A DNA stretch of 64,000 nt, taken from assembly GCF_025725665.1 (NCBI RefSeq), contig NZ_CP107009.1, positions 3,410,001 to 3,474,000 on the forward strand, read 5' to 3'. The stretch's first letter is position 1. Every line of letters begins with the position of its first letter. Of the stretch, positions 17,897-28,863 are shown piece after piece. The notes under the pieces are model-generated. The model was not told where the DNA came from. It made no database searches and was given only the letters and a program-made list of their open reading frames with translations. A program made the translations under genes and the position numbers. This DNA is from Halomonas sp. LR3S48. GTDB taxonomy: Bacteria; Pseudomonadota; Gammaproteobacteria; Pseudomonadales; Halomonadaceae.

Positions 17897-19708
17897 TCAA
17901 AACACGAAGATCACCAGCGCCCCGGCTGCGACCAGCACCAGCCGCAGCCAGATGGCACGACGTGCGATCACCCCGTAGGAGATAGCAGCGAGGCCCAGCG
18001 CGATCTTGAGCGCATCGAAGATCGCCCAGAGCGGGTCGAAGGCCAGGCGGATCACGTCGGGATTGGCGACCATGGCCAACGGAATGATGTAGAGCCCGAT
18101 GCCCAGCGCCATGGCCTTCATCGCCACCTTGAGCCAGTTCTCTCCCACCATGCCGGCGGCAATGAACACCCCGCCACACACCGGCGGCGTGATGGTCGAG
18201 AGCAGGGCGAACCAGAACACGAACAGGTGCGCCAGCAGCGGCTCGAGCCCCAGCGCGGTGAGCGCAGGTCCTGCCACCGAGACGCAGATCACGTAGGCCG
18301 CCGTGGTCGGCACCTCCATGCCCAGCACCAGGCAGGCCAGCGCGGTGAGCAACAGGGCCGGCCACAGCATTTCATTCGAGAGCGACAGGATGCCGGAGGT
18401 GATCTTGACGCCGAGCCCGGTCAGCGAGAGTACACCGATCACCAGCGAAGCACAGATGATGATGGCGCCGATTACCGCCACCTGGCGGCCGGCGGTGACC
18501 ACGGCCTCGGCCATTCGCGTAGCAAAACCGCGCAGGGAGAAGGTCAGCGTCACGTCGAAGAACAGCAGCAGCATGCCGGCGAAGATGGCGACACTCGCCG
18601 CGTACTGGGGCGTAAATCCGCCGAGGAAGATACGCTCGAGCAGCAGCACGAAGGGCACGGCGAAGAACAGCGAGGTGATCATCACCTCCTTGCCGCTGGC
18701 GCGGTCTGCCGCCGCCATGGGGCGCAGGTCGTGGCGGGTGGCATAGGCATTGATGCCCATCCACACGGTGGTGAAGTAGAGAATCGCCGGCAGCAGCGCC
18801 GCCGCCATGATCTGGGTGTAGGGCGTGCCGGTGAGTTCGACCATGACGAAGGCGCCCGCCCCCATCAGTGGCGGCATGATCTGCCCACCGGAGGAGGCCA
18901 CGGCCTCGACGCCGCCGGCCAGGGTTCGCGGGTAACCCAACCGCACCATGGAGGGAATGGTAATGGCACCGGTCGAAGCCACGTTGGCCGAGGCCGAGCC
19001 GGAAATCGAACCCATCAGCGCCGAGGAGATCACCGCCACCTTGGCCGCGCCACCAGTCAGACGACCGGCACAGGCGCTGGCCATGTTCATGAAGCCGCGC
19101 CCCGCCTCGCCGGCATTGAGCACCGCGCCGAAGATGACGAAAATCGCCACCACGCCCACGCTGACCCCGGTGAGCGAACCCCACAGGCCGCTCTCGGCGA
19201 TGGTCAGGGTACCGACGAAGCTCCGCATCGGCAGCCCCGGGTGGCCGAACTGGCCGGGAATGTGCTCGCCGAATACCGCATAGGCCAGCGCCGCCACCGC
19301 CACCAGCGGCAGCGGCCAGCCGATCGCTCGGCGAGCCGTTTCCAGGGTCAGCACGATCAGGAAGGCACCGAGCGCCATCTGGAAATCGTTGTCGATGAAG
19401 CCGTACTGGGTCGCCAGGGCTTCCTCGTTGAAGGCGATATAGCCGCAGGCGGCAATGCCGAGCCCGGTCAGCAGCCAGCCACTCCAGCGCTCGAAGGGCG
19501 AGCGGGCGGAAAAGATCAGGATCCAGGGCAACGCCAGCGCCATGTGAATCGGCCGGCTGACCAAGGCCGGTGCCAGGCCATAAAAGATCAACCCCAGGTG
19601 GAAGGCGACCGTGATCGCCCCCAGGAGCACCCAGATAGGATGAAGACGCGGCACGTCGTTGCCGACGGCCGAGCCGGCCGTCGGTGAAGCGGAAAACATC
19701 GATTGCAT
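17897..19708 (-). CDS. TRAP transporter permease, fused small and large subunits (TAXI type)
   Basis: This 603-residue membrane protein has about 16-18 hydrophobic segments. The DctQ-like small-subunit region comes first and the DctM-like large subunit follows, with the signature stretch VISSALMGSISGSASANVASTGAITIPSM and a second conserved repeat around LGMEVPTTAAYVI. Fused permeases of this kind work with TAXI-type receptors in sodium-driven uptake of organic acids or amino acids. The ATG at 19708 follows AAAGG; the frame upstream to 19900 reads through the repeat element and is rejected. The gap to the receptor gene contains that element. Confidence 0.93.
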   Translation of the reverse strand: MQSMFSASPTAGSAVGNDVPRLHPIWVLLGAITVAFHLGLIFYGLAPALVSRPIHMALALPWILIFSARSPFERWSGWLLTGLGIAACGYIAFNEEALATQYGFIDNDFQMALGAFLIVLTLETARRAIGWPLPLVAVAALAYAVFGEHIPGQFGHPGLPMRSFVGTLTIAESGLWGSLTGVSVGVVAIFVIFGAVLNAGEAGRGFMNMASACAGRLTGGAAKVAVISSALMGSISGSASANVASTGAITIPSMVRLGYPRTLAGGVEAVASSGGQIMPPLMGAGAFVMVELTGTPYTQIMAAALLPAILYFTTVWMGINAYATRHDLRPMAAADRASGKEVMITSLFFAVPFVLLLERIFLGGFTPQYAASVAIFAGMLLLFFDVTLTFSLRGFATRMAEAVVTAGRQVAVIGAIIICASLVIGVLSLTGLGVKITSGILSLSNEMLWPALLLTALACLVLGMEVPTTAAYVICVSVAGPALTALGLEPLLAHLFVFWFALLSTITPPVCGGVFIAAGMVGENWLKVAMKAMALGIGLYIIPLAMVANPDVIRLAFDPLWAIFDALKIALGLAAISYGVIARRAIWLRLVLVAAGALVIFVF

Positions 19709-19773
19709 ACCAAGCCTTTGGCTCAGGGCCGGCGACGGCAGACAACCGGGCCAGCCCAGCAAGCCGGGGTTAG

Positions 19774-19915
19774 GGAAATGCTGAACAAATCGACGAGCGG
19801 AGTGAAGCGCAAGGCGCACGGGGCGCAGGAACCGGAGCCTATGCGGTATAGGTGAGGATTCCGCGTACCGCGCAACGCAGCGATTTGCCCGCATAGGCAT
19901 TTGTACAGCGTTTTC
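19774..19915. mobile_element. MITE-like element, 142 bp, inside the TRAP operon
   Basis: The ends GGAAATGCTGAACAAAT (19774-19790) and, inverted, GAAAACGCTGTACAAAT (19915-19899) match at 14 of 17 positions. The element is flanked on both sides by TTAG (19770-19773 and 19916-19919), which fits a 4-bp target duplication. It has no coding capacity. Inside are inverted GCCTATGCG/CGCATAGGC blocks. It starts directly at the receptor gene's stop codon, which lies in the flanking TTAG. The element type and the transposase that would mobilise it are not known from this window; only one copy is present. Confidence 0.65.
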
Positions 19916-20893
19916 TTAGCGCAACTCGTCGGGGATTTCTATGCCGGCTTCGTCGTAATAGCGCACGGCGCCCGGGTGCAGGGTACCGGCAATGTTGCCG
20001 ATCATGTCATGGGTGATGCTGCCCCACCAGGCGGTCTCCTCGGCCATGGCGTCGCGCCGCTCCCAGAAGGTCTTGGTCAGAGTGTAGGCAGTCTCGTCAT
20101 CCATGCCGGTAGTGGTGTAGGCGATCACCGGCAGCGAGGTGGTGTGCACGTCCTGGTCGACGCCGGCATAGGTGCCGGCCGGGATGGTCTGGCGCGCCGC
20201 ACCGGTCTGCTCGATCTGCTCGTCGCTGAGGCTGACCAGACTGACCGGCATGCTGGCCGCGGTCTCGATCACGTTGGGCGTGGGATAAGAGCTCGCCGTG
20301 ACGAAGGCGTCGATCTGGCCGTTCTTCAGGGCATCGGGGCCGCTGCCGATCTCGGCATTGGCGACACGTACCTTGTCCAACATGTCGAACAGTTCCAGGT
20401 AGCGCTCGGCCTCGCGGGCACCGAAGGTACCACGCCCGATCAGCACGTGCTTGCCCTCGAGGTCCTCCAGGCCGATCACGCCCTCGTCGCCGGCCGCCAC
20501 GAAGTGCATGGTGATGGCGGGAATCGGGAATAGCCCGCGAATCTCCTGGAAGCGCGGGCTCTGGCGTTCGGCGAAGGGCCCCTCGCCGGCCATGGCCTGA
20601 TCGACCAATCCCGGCGGGGTGGTGAAGACATAGTTGCCCTGACGCGCCATGACCTCCATGACGTTCTGCACCGAGCCCTGGCTCTCCTCCAGGGTCAGCA
20701 CGATGTCACCGTCGGTTCCCCGGCGAATCGCCTCGGAAAGCTCGACCCCCATCTGGTAGTAGGCGGTACCCGCCGAGGCGGACTTGTAGGTCACCCGCGT
20801 CTCGGCCTGGGCGGAAAACGCACTGACGCCGATCAGCATGGCGGCAGTAGATATCATCAGAGTGCGGGTGAAGACGTGCTTGCGGTTCGGCAT
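19916..20893 (-). CDS. TAXI family TRAP transporter solute-binding protein
   Basis: The 325-residue periplasmic receptor has a Sec signal peptide (about residues 1-30, ending SAFSAQA-ET). Its TAXI features are YKSASAGTAYYQMGVELSEAIRR at the mature N-terminus, GKHVLIGRGTFGARE and GQIDAFVTASSYPTPNVIE. TAXI receptors feed fused TRAP permeases; known ligands include glutamate, alpha-ketoglutarate and other small acids, but none can be assigned here. The ATG at 20893 follows AAGGGAGAG. The gene is first in the operon, which would give the receptor the highest expression. Confidence 0.92.
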   Translation of the reverse strand: MPNRKHVFTRTLMISTAAMLIGVSAFSAQAETRVTYKSASAGTAYYQMGVELSEAIRRGTDGDIVLTLEESQGSVQNVMEVMARQGNYVFTTPPGLVDQAMAGEGPFAERQSPRFQEIRGLFPIPAITMHFVAAGDEGVIGLEDLEGKHVLIGRGTFGAREAERYLELFDMLDKVRVANAEIGSGPDALKNGQIDAFVTASSYPTPNVIETAASMPVSLVSLSDEQIEQTGAARQTIPAGTYAGVDQDVHTTSLPVIAYTTTGMDDETAYTLTKTFWERRDAMAEETAWWGSITHDMIGNIAGTLHPGAVRYYDEAGIEIPDELR

Positions 20894-21051
20894 GAAACTC
20901 TCCCTTGAGTGTCCGGCATCGCTGAGCGATGTCTTTGTTGTAATGAACAAGAATGGTGCAGTTATCGGGAAATATCCTGAAAAACCTATAATGCCGATTT
21001 TCTGACCCAAGGGAAATTTAGTATTTCGCCATGCATGTCACTGGCGAATTG

Positions 21052-21089
21052 GGCGCCGCCGGGAAAGGACGCCGTTTCCCGGTAGCGCC
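21052..21089 (-). terminator. hairpin after lon
   Basis: CCGGGAAA/TTTCCCGG (8 bp, 8-base loop) extended by GGCGC/GCGCC across a 2x2 internal loop lies about 9 bp beyond the lon stop. No T-tract follows directly on the minus strand, so it may act as an RNA 3' end or a weak terminator. Confidence 0.5.
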
Positions 21090-21097
21090 GCTTCAGT

Positions 21098-23533
<2,436 letters not shown>

Positions 23534-23583
23534 GAAATCCTCGTCCTGAAGCTATGAAAGCCGGATACACACTGAGCTGAGCA

Positions 23584-23610
23584 ATGTGGGCGATAGCGGC
23601 CAACTTCAAG
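23584..23610 (-). promoter_or_regulatory. candidate heat-shock (sigma-32) promoter of lon
   Basis: On the minus strand, CTTGAAG (23604-23610) and CCCACAT (23584-23590) are 13 bases apart, close to the sigma-32 pattern CTTGAAA-N11-16-CCCCAT. The -10 lies about 50 bp upstream of the lon start. Lon genes are classic heat-shock targets. Confidence 0.55.
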
Positions 23611-23657
23611 TCGCGGGTCTATACCGAGCGATCAATAAGGATTGCTGCGACAGCAGG

Positions 23658-24896
23658 CTAGCGCCACAAGGGAGGCAGCGGACGACTATTGACGCGCACC
23701 TGTCCCCGCCCGATATCGATCTCCAGCGTACGAGTATCCAGCGGCAGACCGAGCCATAACGCAACCACGGTGGGCAACTCGTGCCAGGTGAAATCGCCAT
23801 CGAGGCGCTGCCGCCAGCGCTCCCTGACGGCTGGCTCTTCGAGCCCGGCCAGACTGAGCGTCTCCCACCGGCGTCCATCGAAGAACAATGAGCCATCGAC
23901 TCTTGCAGCCAACCCCAACATCGGGCTATTCAGCTCGAGGCGCTTCAGGTCGAGACGCGGCGAGTCCTGCAAGGTTGCCAGCAGGTGGGGTTCGAGCTCT
24001 GCCAGCAAGGCATCCCGGCCGCCTTCGTGGCGACCGCTGGCGGCCAGCTCGCGCAACCGCAACATGGTGCCACGAATCGCATCGGCGTTGAGGCGTGAAA
24101 GCTCGGCTTCCAGCTGTCCGGTCAACAGGACCTGTTCAGCCGTATGAATTTCGCCCAGGTCGAGATCGAGCTGCATGCGAAGTTCCTGATCGTCCAGCGA
24201 TATGCGATTCGCCAGGCGGAGAGCGGTAGTATCGAGTTCCAGTTGGGGCTGGTGCCAGGAGAGCGATTCGATCTGCAGCCGATCCTCCTGGGTGAAGGAG
24301 TGCGCATCCTCGGTGTAGGCGTACTGGCTGTTGAGAGTGGCGGGGCCGATCTCCAACCGGACGGCACCGTCACTGAGCGTCCACGACTCGAGCTGGGCAC
24401 GCAGCCGCCAGTTGCCCTGTTCACCACTGAAGCGCAGGCGTCCACCTTCGAAGGTGAGTTCCCGCTCCTGCTGAGTGATGCGCAGGGGAGAGAGCTCGAT
24501 CCTGCCTTCGAAGATGCCATTCAGGGTATGGTAACTGGCCTCCCACTGGGGCGGAGAGGATACCAGTGAATCGCCGAACAGAGGCACCCCGTCGGGGCCA
24601 TGGCGCAGCTTCGCCTCACCGTCGAGATGCGTACTGAGTATTCCATGACGGGCACGGTAGGACAGCTCCAGTTGCCACGTCTGGCCCAATAGCGGCGCCA
24701 GATGAATGCGCCCGCTCGAAGCCAGCCAGCCCTGCTCCACCTCTACGCGCTTGATGTCGATCTCACCACGCGCTTCCAGGTCGGCGAGTGTACGTACCAT
24801 CTCGCGCTCGAACAGCCAGCTCGAGACTGCCTGGCCTGCCAGCCAGGCAAGCAGCAGCACGAACAGCAGCGGGACGATGAGCCGTTCCTTGCGCAT
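23658..24896 (-). CDS. DUF945 (YdgA-like) membrane-anchored protein
   Basis: This 412-residue protein has an N-terminal signal anchor (IVPLLFVLLLAWLAGQAVSSWLF) and a long beta-rich periplasmic part. The block EVEQGWLASSGRIHLAPL, then repeated amphipathic strands and DLDLGEIHTAEQVLLTGQLEAELSRLN, matches the YdgA/DUF945 family. Family function is not established; the layout resembles AsmA-like envelope proteins. The start at 24896 has GGGAGG upstream. It is transcribed towards lon but is separated from it by about 124 bp that holds the lon promoter. Confidence 0.75.
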   Translation of the reverse strand: MRKERLIVPLLFVLLLAWLAGQAVSSWLFEREMVRTLADLEARGEIDIKRVEVEQGWLASSGRIHLAPLLGQTWQLELSYRARHGILSTHLDGEAKLRHGPDGVPLFGDSLVSSPPQWEASYHTLNGIFEGRIELSPLRITQQERELTFEGGRLRFSGEQGNWRLRAQLESWTLSDGAVRLEIGPATLNSQYAYTEDAHSFTQEDRLQIESLSWHQPQLELDTTALRLANRISLDDQELRMQLDLDLGEIHTAEQVLLTGQLEAELSRLNADAIRGTMLRLRELAASGRHEGGRDALLAELEPHLLATLQDSPRLDLKRLELNSPMLGLAARVDGSLFFDGRRWETLSLAGLEEPAVRERWRQRLDGDFTWHELPTVVALWLGLPLDTRTLEIDIGRGQVRVNSRPLPPLWR

Positions 24897-24956
24897 TGCT
24901 TTCGCCTCCCTGTTTTTTGCTTGCGCCAGCCCGTTCAGACCAAGATGCAGTGTAAC

Positions 24957-25430
24957 CTAGTGCAACCAGAGCCAGAGGTGCATCGTGCTCCAGGCGTAGA
25001 TGGCTGCGAGAACATCATCGATCATGATGCCGAACCCACCCGCTACGCGGCGGTCGGCCCAGCGGATCGGCCACGGCTTGAAGACGTCGAAGATGCGGAA
25101 CAGCACGAACCCCCACAGTGCCGCTTCCCAGGAGAACGGCACGGCGGCCATGGTGATCCAGTAGCCGACAAACTCATCCCATACGATACCGGAGTGATCG
25201 TGAACGCCGAGATCGCGGGACGTCTTGTCGCATAGCCAGACTCCCGCGACGAAGGAAACCGTCACCAGCGACAAGTACCAGCCCAACGGCAGCTCCGAGA
25301 GCAGCCAGTAGAAGGGGATCGCCGCCAAGGTGCCGAAGGTACCCGGCGCCCAAGGCACGCCGCCGCTGCCCAGGCCGAAGGCGAAGAAGTGAACGGGGCG
25401 CCGCCAGACGCTCTGCGGACAGCGGTTCAT
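24957..25430 (-). CDS. pgpA: phosphatidylglycerophosphatase A
   Basis: This 157-residue inner-membrane phosphatase converts phosphatidylglycerophosphate to phosphatidylglycerol. Signature segments are FAFGLGSGGVPWAPGTFGTL, KTSRDLGVHDHSGIVWDEFVGYWI (metal-binding acidic residues) and GGFGIMIDDVLAAIYA. It has about four hydrophobic segments. The start overlaps the thiL stop (ATGA), and GGAGGTGAGTC precedes it inside thiL. It is the last gene of the nrdR-rib-nusB-thiL-pgpA block. Confidence 0.94.
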   Translation of the reverse strand: MNRCPQSVWRRPVHFFAFGLGSGGVPWAPGTFGTLAAIPFYWLLSELPLGWYLSLVTVSFVAGVWLCDKTSRDLGVHDHSGIVWDEFVGYWITMAAVPFSWEAALWGFVLFRIFDVFKPWPIRWADRRVAGGFGIMIDDVLAAIYAWSTMHLWLWLH

Positions 25431-26389
25431 GACTCACCTCCGCGGAAGTGCTGCCAGCCATGGGCACCGTCGAGGTCGACGCCCGACACACCGGCATCAG
25501 CGCAGACCGTACCGATCGCCGTAAGTGTCAGGCCTTGCCCCGCCAAGCGCCGCTGGGCTTCTTCCAGGGCTTCGCCAGGCAGGCTCACCAGCAGCTCGTA
25601 GTCGTCGCCACCGCACAGCGCGGCGCGATAGGCCCCTGGCTCGCCCAGCACCTCACTCAAGCCTGCTGCCAGGGGTAATGCCTCGGGTTCGAGCCGTGCC
25701 CCAACGCCCGATGCGGCCAGGATGTGCTCGAGGTCGGCAAGCAGGCCGTCGGAGATGTCGATGGCGGCATGAGCCAGGCCACGCAGTGCCAGGCCGGCCG
25801 CAAGTCTCGGCGTGGGCCTGAGGTAACGGGCCAGCAGCGGATGGCCGAGGTCGCGCTCGCCGCGCTGCCAGAGCGCCAGCCCCCCTGCCCCACCACCGAG
25901 AGCACCCGTCACCGCCAGCACATCGCCAGGGCGTGCGCCGCCGCGAGTCAGCGCCTCGCCAACGGGCACTTCGCCCATCACGGTCACGCCAACGGCGAGT
26001 GCGCCACGGGTTACGTCGCCCCCCACCAGGGCCGTACCACTGGCCTGGCACAGCGAGTGGAAACCGTGAGCGAATTCCGCCAGCCACGCCTCGTCGTCGT
26101 TCTCGAGCGCCAGCGCCATCAGGCACCAGCGCGGCTCGGCCGCCATCGCCGCCAAGTCGCTCAGGCTTACCGCCAGGGCCCGATAGCCGATCGCCTCGGC
26201 CGGTGCATCGGCAGGAAAGTGCACATTGGCTACCGAGGTGTCGACACTGACTGCCAGCTGCCGTCCCGGCCGCGGAGCGAGCAGCGCACAATCGTCACCC
26301 ACGCCAAGCGGCACGCCCGCATCCGGGCCGGGTGCAGCGGGAGTGAAATGACGGGCGATCAGTTCGAATTCACTGGCCACCGATGGCAC
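25427..26389 (-). CDS. thiL: thiamine-monophosphate kinase
   Basis: ThiL phosphorylates thiamine phosphate to thiamine diphosphate. The 320-residue product opens with EFELIARHFTP and has the family motifs GVGDDCALL, VDTSVANVHFPADA (metal site), ALVGGDVTRGALAVGVTVMG, AHAAIDISDGLLADLEHI and CGGDDYELLVSLP. It lies 2 bp after nusB and overlaps pgpA by four bases, so the three are translated as a unit. Confidence 0.95.
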   Translation of the reverse strand: MPSVASEFELIARHFTPAAPGPDAGVPLGVGDDCALLAPRPGRQLAVSVDTSVANVHFPADAPAEAIGYRALAVSLSDLAAMAAEPRWCLMALALENDDEAWLAEFAHGFHSLCQASGTALVGGDVTRGALAVGVTVMGEVPVGEALTRGGARPGDVLAVTGALGGGAGGLALWQRGERDLGHPLLARYLRPTPRLAAGLALRGLAHAAIDISDGLLADLEHILAASGVGARLEPEALPLAAGLSEVLGEPGAYRAALCGGDDYELLVSLPGEALEEAQRRLAGQGLTLTAIGTVCADAGVSGVDLDGAHGWQHFRGGES

Positions 26390-26391
26390 CT

Positions 26392-26898
26392 TCAGCCGCG
26401 ACGCGCCCTGACCTCGGCGCTTCGCAACCGGGCGGCCAGCTTGTCGAGGATGCCATTGACGTACTTATGTCCATCGGTAGCGCCAAAGGACTTGGCGAGC
26501 TCGACGCCTTCGTTGATCGCAACGCGATAGGGCACCTCCAGCCGGCGGCTGAGTTCATAGGCACCCAGACGCAGGATGGCCAGTTCGATGGGGTCCAGCT
26601 CCACCAGGCGGCGATCCAGCAGCGGTGCGATGGAGGCATCCAGGTCGTCACGGAGGCGCACCACGTTGTGCAGCAGCTCGTGGAACAGGGCCAGATCGGC
26701 GATCTGCATCACCTTGGCCCAGTTCTCGTGGTCTTCGAGGTCGTCATCGGGCTGCTGACTGCGGAATTCGGCCTCGATGGCCGCCGCCGACTTGCCGGTC
26801 ATGTGCCACTGGTAGAGGCCTTGTACCGCCAATTCGCGGGCCGCGCGTCGCGCCTGCTGGCTCGCCGACGGGGTGCGCTGCGGACGCGAGTCACTCAT
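26392..26898 (-). CDS. nusB: transcription antitermination factor NusB
   Basis: NusB, with NusE (S10), binds boxA RNA in rRNA leaders and prevents premature termination. The 168-residue protein is all-helical and has the segments [20 protein letters not shown] and [30 protein letters not shown] typical of the family. It overlaps ribH by ATGA. The N-terminal tail ([15 protein letters not shown]) is a little longer than in E. coli. Confidence 0.95.
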   Translation of the reverse strand: MSDSRPQRTPSASQQARRAARELAVQGLYQWHMTGKSAAAIEAEFRSQQPDDDLEDHENWAKVMQIADLALFHELLHNVVRLRDDLDASIAPLLDRRLVELDPIELAILRLGAYELSRRLEVPYRVAINEGVELAKSFGATDGHKYVNGILDKLAARLRSAEVRARRG

Positions 26899-27398
26899 GC
26901 CTGCTCTCCGCGCTGCGAAACGTCATCACCGAAACCGCGCATCAGCGAGACCATCTCCATGGCGGCCATGGCGGCTTCGGCCCCCTTGTTGCCAGCCTTC
27001 GTGCCGGAGCGCTCGATGGCCTGCTCGATCGAGTTGACCGTCAGCACACCGTTGGCGATGGGCGTGTCGAACTCGAGCTGCAAATTGCCCAGCGCTGTAT
27101 TGCAGCCGCCCGCCACGTACTCGAAGTGGGGCGTGCCGCCGCGAATCACCGCCCCCAGAGCAATCACCGCATCGGGGCGCACCACCTGAAGGGCACGTTT
27201 TACCGCCAACGGCAGTTCCCAGGCACCCGGCACGTGAACGATATCGATATTCTCGGCATCCACGCCGTGACGCACCAGGCTATCCACAGCGCCTTCGACC
27301 AGGCTGTCGACAACATGATGGTTGAAGCGCCCCACCACGATCACGTAGCGACCGTTGACGTCGACGAAGTCGCCTTCCAGTTGAGACAGGGTATGCAT
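26895..27398 (-). CDS. ribH: 6,7-dimethyl-8-ribityllumazine synthase
   Basis: RibH condenses 5-amino-6-ribitylaminouracil with 3,4-dihydroxy-2-butanone 4-phosphate, the next-to-last step to riboflavin. The 167-residue product contains [32 protein letters not shown] and [17 protein letters not shown]. The residue after FN is His where many homologues have another base; the catalytic His near HFEYVA is kept. It is 103 bp downstream of ribBA and overlaps nusB. The next enzyme, riboflavin synthase, is not encoded in the window. Confidence 0.95.
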   Translation of the reverse strand: MHTLSQLEGDFVDVNGRYVIVVGRFNHHVVDSLVEGAVDSLVRHGVDAENIDIVHVPGAWELPLAVKRALQVVRPDAVIALGAVIRGGTPHFEYVAGGCNTALGNLQLEFDTPIANGVLTVNSIEQAIERSGTKAGNKGAEAAMAAMEMVSLMRGFGDDVSQRGEQA

Positions 27399-27501
27399 CG
27401 CTAATTCCTGAAAATGGTCCTGCTGAATGATACGGATCTTGCTGAAGTCGAGCGGGCCGGCAGCACAAGCCGGGCTCCTTCAACACCTTGGCAACCTCGG
27501 C

Positions 27502-28656
27502 TCAGTCCTGGGCGGACGTCCCCTCTTCACCCGGCGCGATCAGCTCGACCACTTCCAGGTCGAAGCCGGACAGCGCCGAGAACTTCCACGGTGAGCTGAG
27601 CAGCCGCATGCGCCCCACCCCGAGGTGCCGCAGAATCTGCGAGCCGGTGCCGATGGTGAGGTAGTTGCCGGCGCCGTCGGAGTCGCTGGTACGCGGCAGG
27701 CGGCGGCGCTCCAGAAAGACTTCCAACTGGTCGCGAAAGTCCTGATGCGGCCGGCCATCGTCGAGCAGCACGAACACTCCGTGCTCGACTCGGGCGATCT
27801 CTTCCAGTGCGCTGTGGGTCGTCCAGTTGCGGTTCTCGCCCTTCTGCAGACCCAGCAGGTCGCGCATGGCATCGGCCAGATGCACGCGCACCGTGGTCAG
27901 GTTGTCGGGGCTCGGCTCGCCCTTCACCAGTGCCACATGGTGTGCATTCTGGATCCGGTCGTGAAAGACATGCAGGGTCAGCTTGCCTACAGCCGTATCG
28001 ACCGGCGTGGACTCGACCGGCTCGACCGTTTGCTCGTTGTGGATACGATAGTGAATCAGGTCGGCGATGGTGCCCATCTTGAGGCCGTGCTCGGCGGCAA
28101 AGCGCTCGAGTTCGGGGCGACGGGCCATGCTGCCGTCGTCGTTCATGACCTCGCAGATCACGCCGCTTGGGTCGAAACCGGCGAGGGCGGCAAGATCACA
28201 GGCTGCTTCGGTATGGCCGGCACGGCGCAGCACGCCGCCTGGTTCCGCCATCAGCGGGAAAATATGCCCCGGCTGGACGATGTCCTCGGCACGAGCGTTA
28301 CGCGCCGCAGCCACCTGCACGGTGCGCGCCCGATCGGCGGCCGAGATACCGGTAGTGACACCTTCCGCGGCCTCAATGGAGAGCGTGAACTTGGTGCCGA
28401 AACCTGAACCGTTGTCGCTCACCATCAGCGGCAGCTTGAGACGCTCGCAGCGCTCGCGGGTCATCGGCATGCAGATCAGGCCGCGCGCGTGGCGCGCCAT
28501 GAAGTTGATATGCTCGGCCTCGACCTTCTCGGCGGCCATGATGATATCGCCTTCGTTCTCGCGATCCTCATCGTCCATGAGGATCACCATCTTGCCCTGA
28601 CGGATGTCCTCGATCAGGTCTTCGATGGGAGCCAGGCCCCCGGGGGAAGATTGCAC
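27502..28656 (-). CDS. ribBA: 3,4-dihydroxy-2-butanone-4-phosphate synthase with degenerate GTP cyclohydrolase II domain
   Basis: The 384-residue protein has an intact RibB domain (about 1-205) with [17 protein letters not shown] and [13 protein letters not shown], which makes the four-carbon unit of riboflavin from ribulose 5-phosphate. The C-terminal RibA-like domain (about 210-384) lacks the zinc cysteines and the catalytic core of GTP cyclohydrolase II, so it fits the RibBX type and should not have RibA activity. The start is a GTG at 28656 with CGGAG upstream. A longer frame to 28824 translates the tandem repeats and is rejected. Confidence 0.9.
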   Translation of the reverse strand: MQSSPGGLAPIEDLIEDIRQGKMVILMDDEDRENEGDIIMAAEKVEAEHINFMARHARGLICMPMTRERCERLKLPLMVSDNGSGFGTKFTLSIEAAEGVTTGISAADRARTVQVAAARNARAEDIVQPGHIFPLMAEPGGVLRRAGHTEAACDLAALAGFDPSGVICEVMNDDGSMARRPELERFAAEHGLKMGTIADLIHYRIHNEQTVEPVESTPVDTAVGKLTLHVFHDRIQNAHHVALVKGEPSPDNLTTVRVHLADAMRDLLGLQKGENRNWTTHSALEEIARVEHGVFVLLDDGRPHQDFRDQLEVFLERRRLPRTSDSDGAGNYLTIGTGSQILRHLGVGRMRLLSSPWKFSALSGFDLEVVELIAPGEEGTSAQD

Positions 28657-28751
28657 GCTGGAATCTCCGAATGTTCGAACGACGTCATGGGCGACAGTGC
28701 ACCGCAACAGAACGTTGCAGCCGATATCGCACCACGTTGAATGGGCGTCAG

Positions 28752-28850
28752 AGTACATTGGCGCGGCTTCGGGCGCCAGTAGCGAGTATATTGGCGCGGC
28801 TTCGGGCGCCAGTAGCGAGTACATTGGCGCGGCTTCAGGCGCCAGTAGCG
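28752..28850. repeat. three tandem 33-bp repeats between ribD and ribBA
   Basis: Three head-to-tail 33-bp units start at 28752, 28785 and 28818 and differ at only a couple of positions. Each contains TTGGCGCGGCTTC and GGCGCCAGTAGCG. TGGCGC and GCGCCA in each unit can pair into a 6-bp stem with an 8-base loop, giving three hairpins in the transcript. The array starts 13 bp beyond the ribD stop. As 33 is a multiple of three, the frame stays open through it, but no start signal supports translation. Confidence 0.9.
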
Positions 28851-28863
28851 AGCCCCCTTCTCC

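Noticed and set aside
17840..19687. 615-residue plus-strand reading frame
   Set aside because: It is antisense to the TRAP permease, is extremely Gln/Arg/His-rich, and has no recognisable domain or ribosome site. It is a shadow of a GC-rich gene.
28657..28751. FMN riboswitch upstream of ribBA
   Set aside because: None of the conserved FMN-element blocks could be recognised in the 95 bases before ribBA.
28502..28824. N-terminal extension of RibBA through the tandem repeats
   Set aside because: The frame is open only because the unit is a multiple of three; the GTG at 28656 has a Shine-Dalgarno and gives the family N-terminus.
28752..28850. Possible CRISPR array
   Set aside because: The 33-bp units are directly adjacent with no spacers between them, and no cas gene is present.
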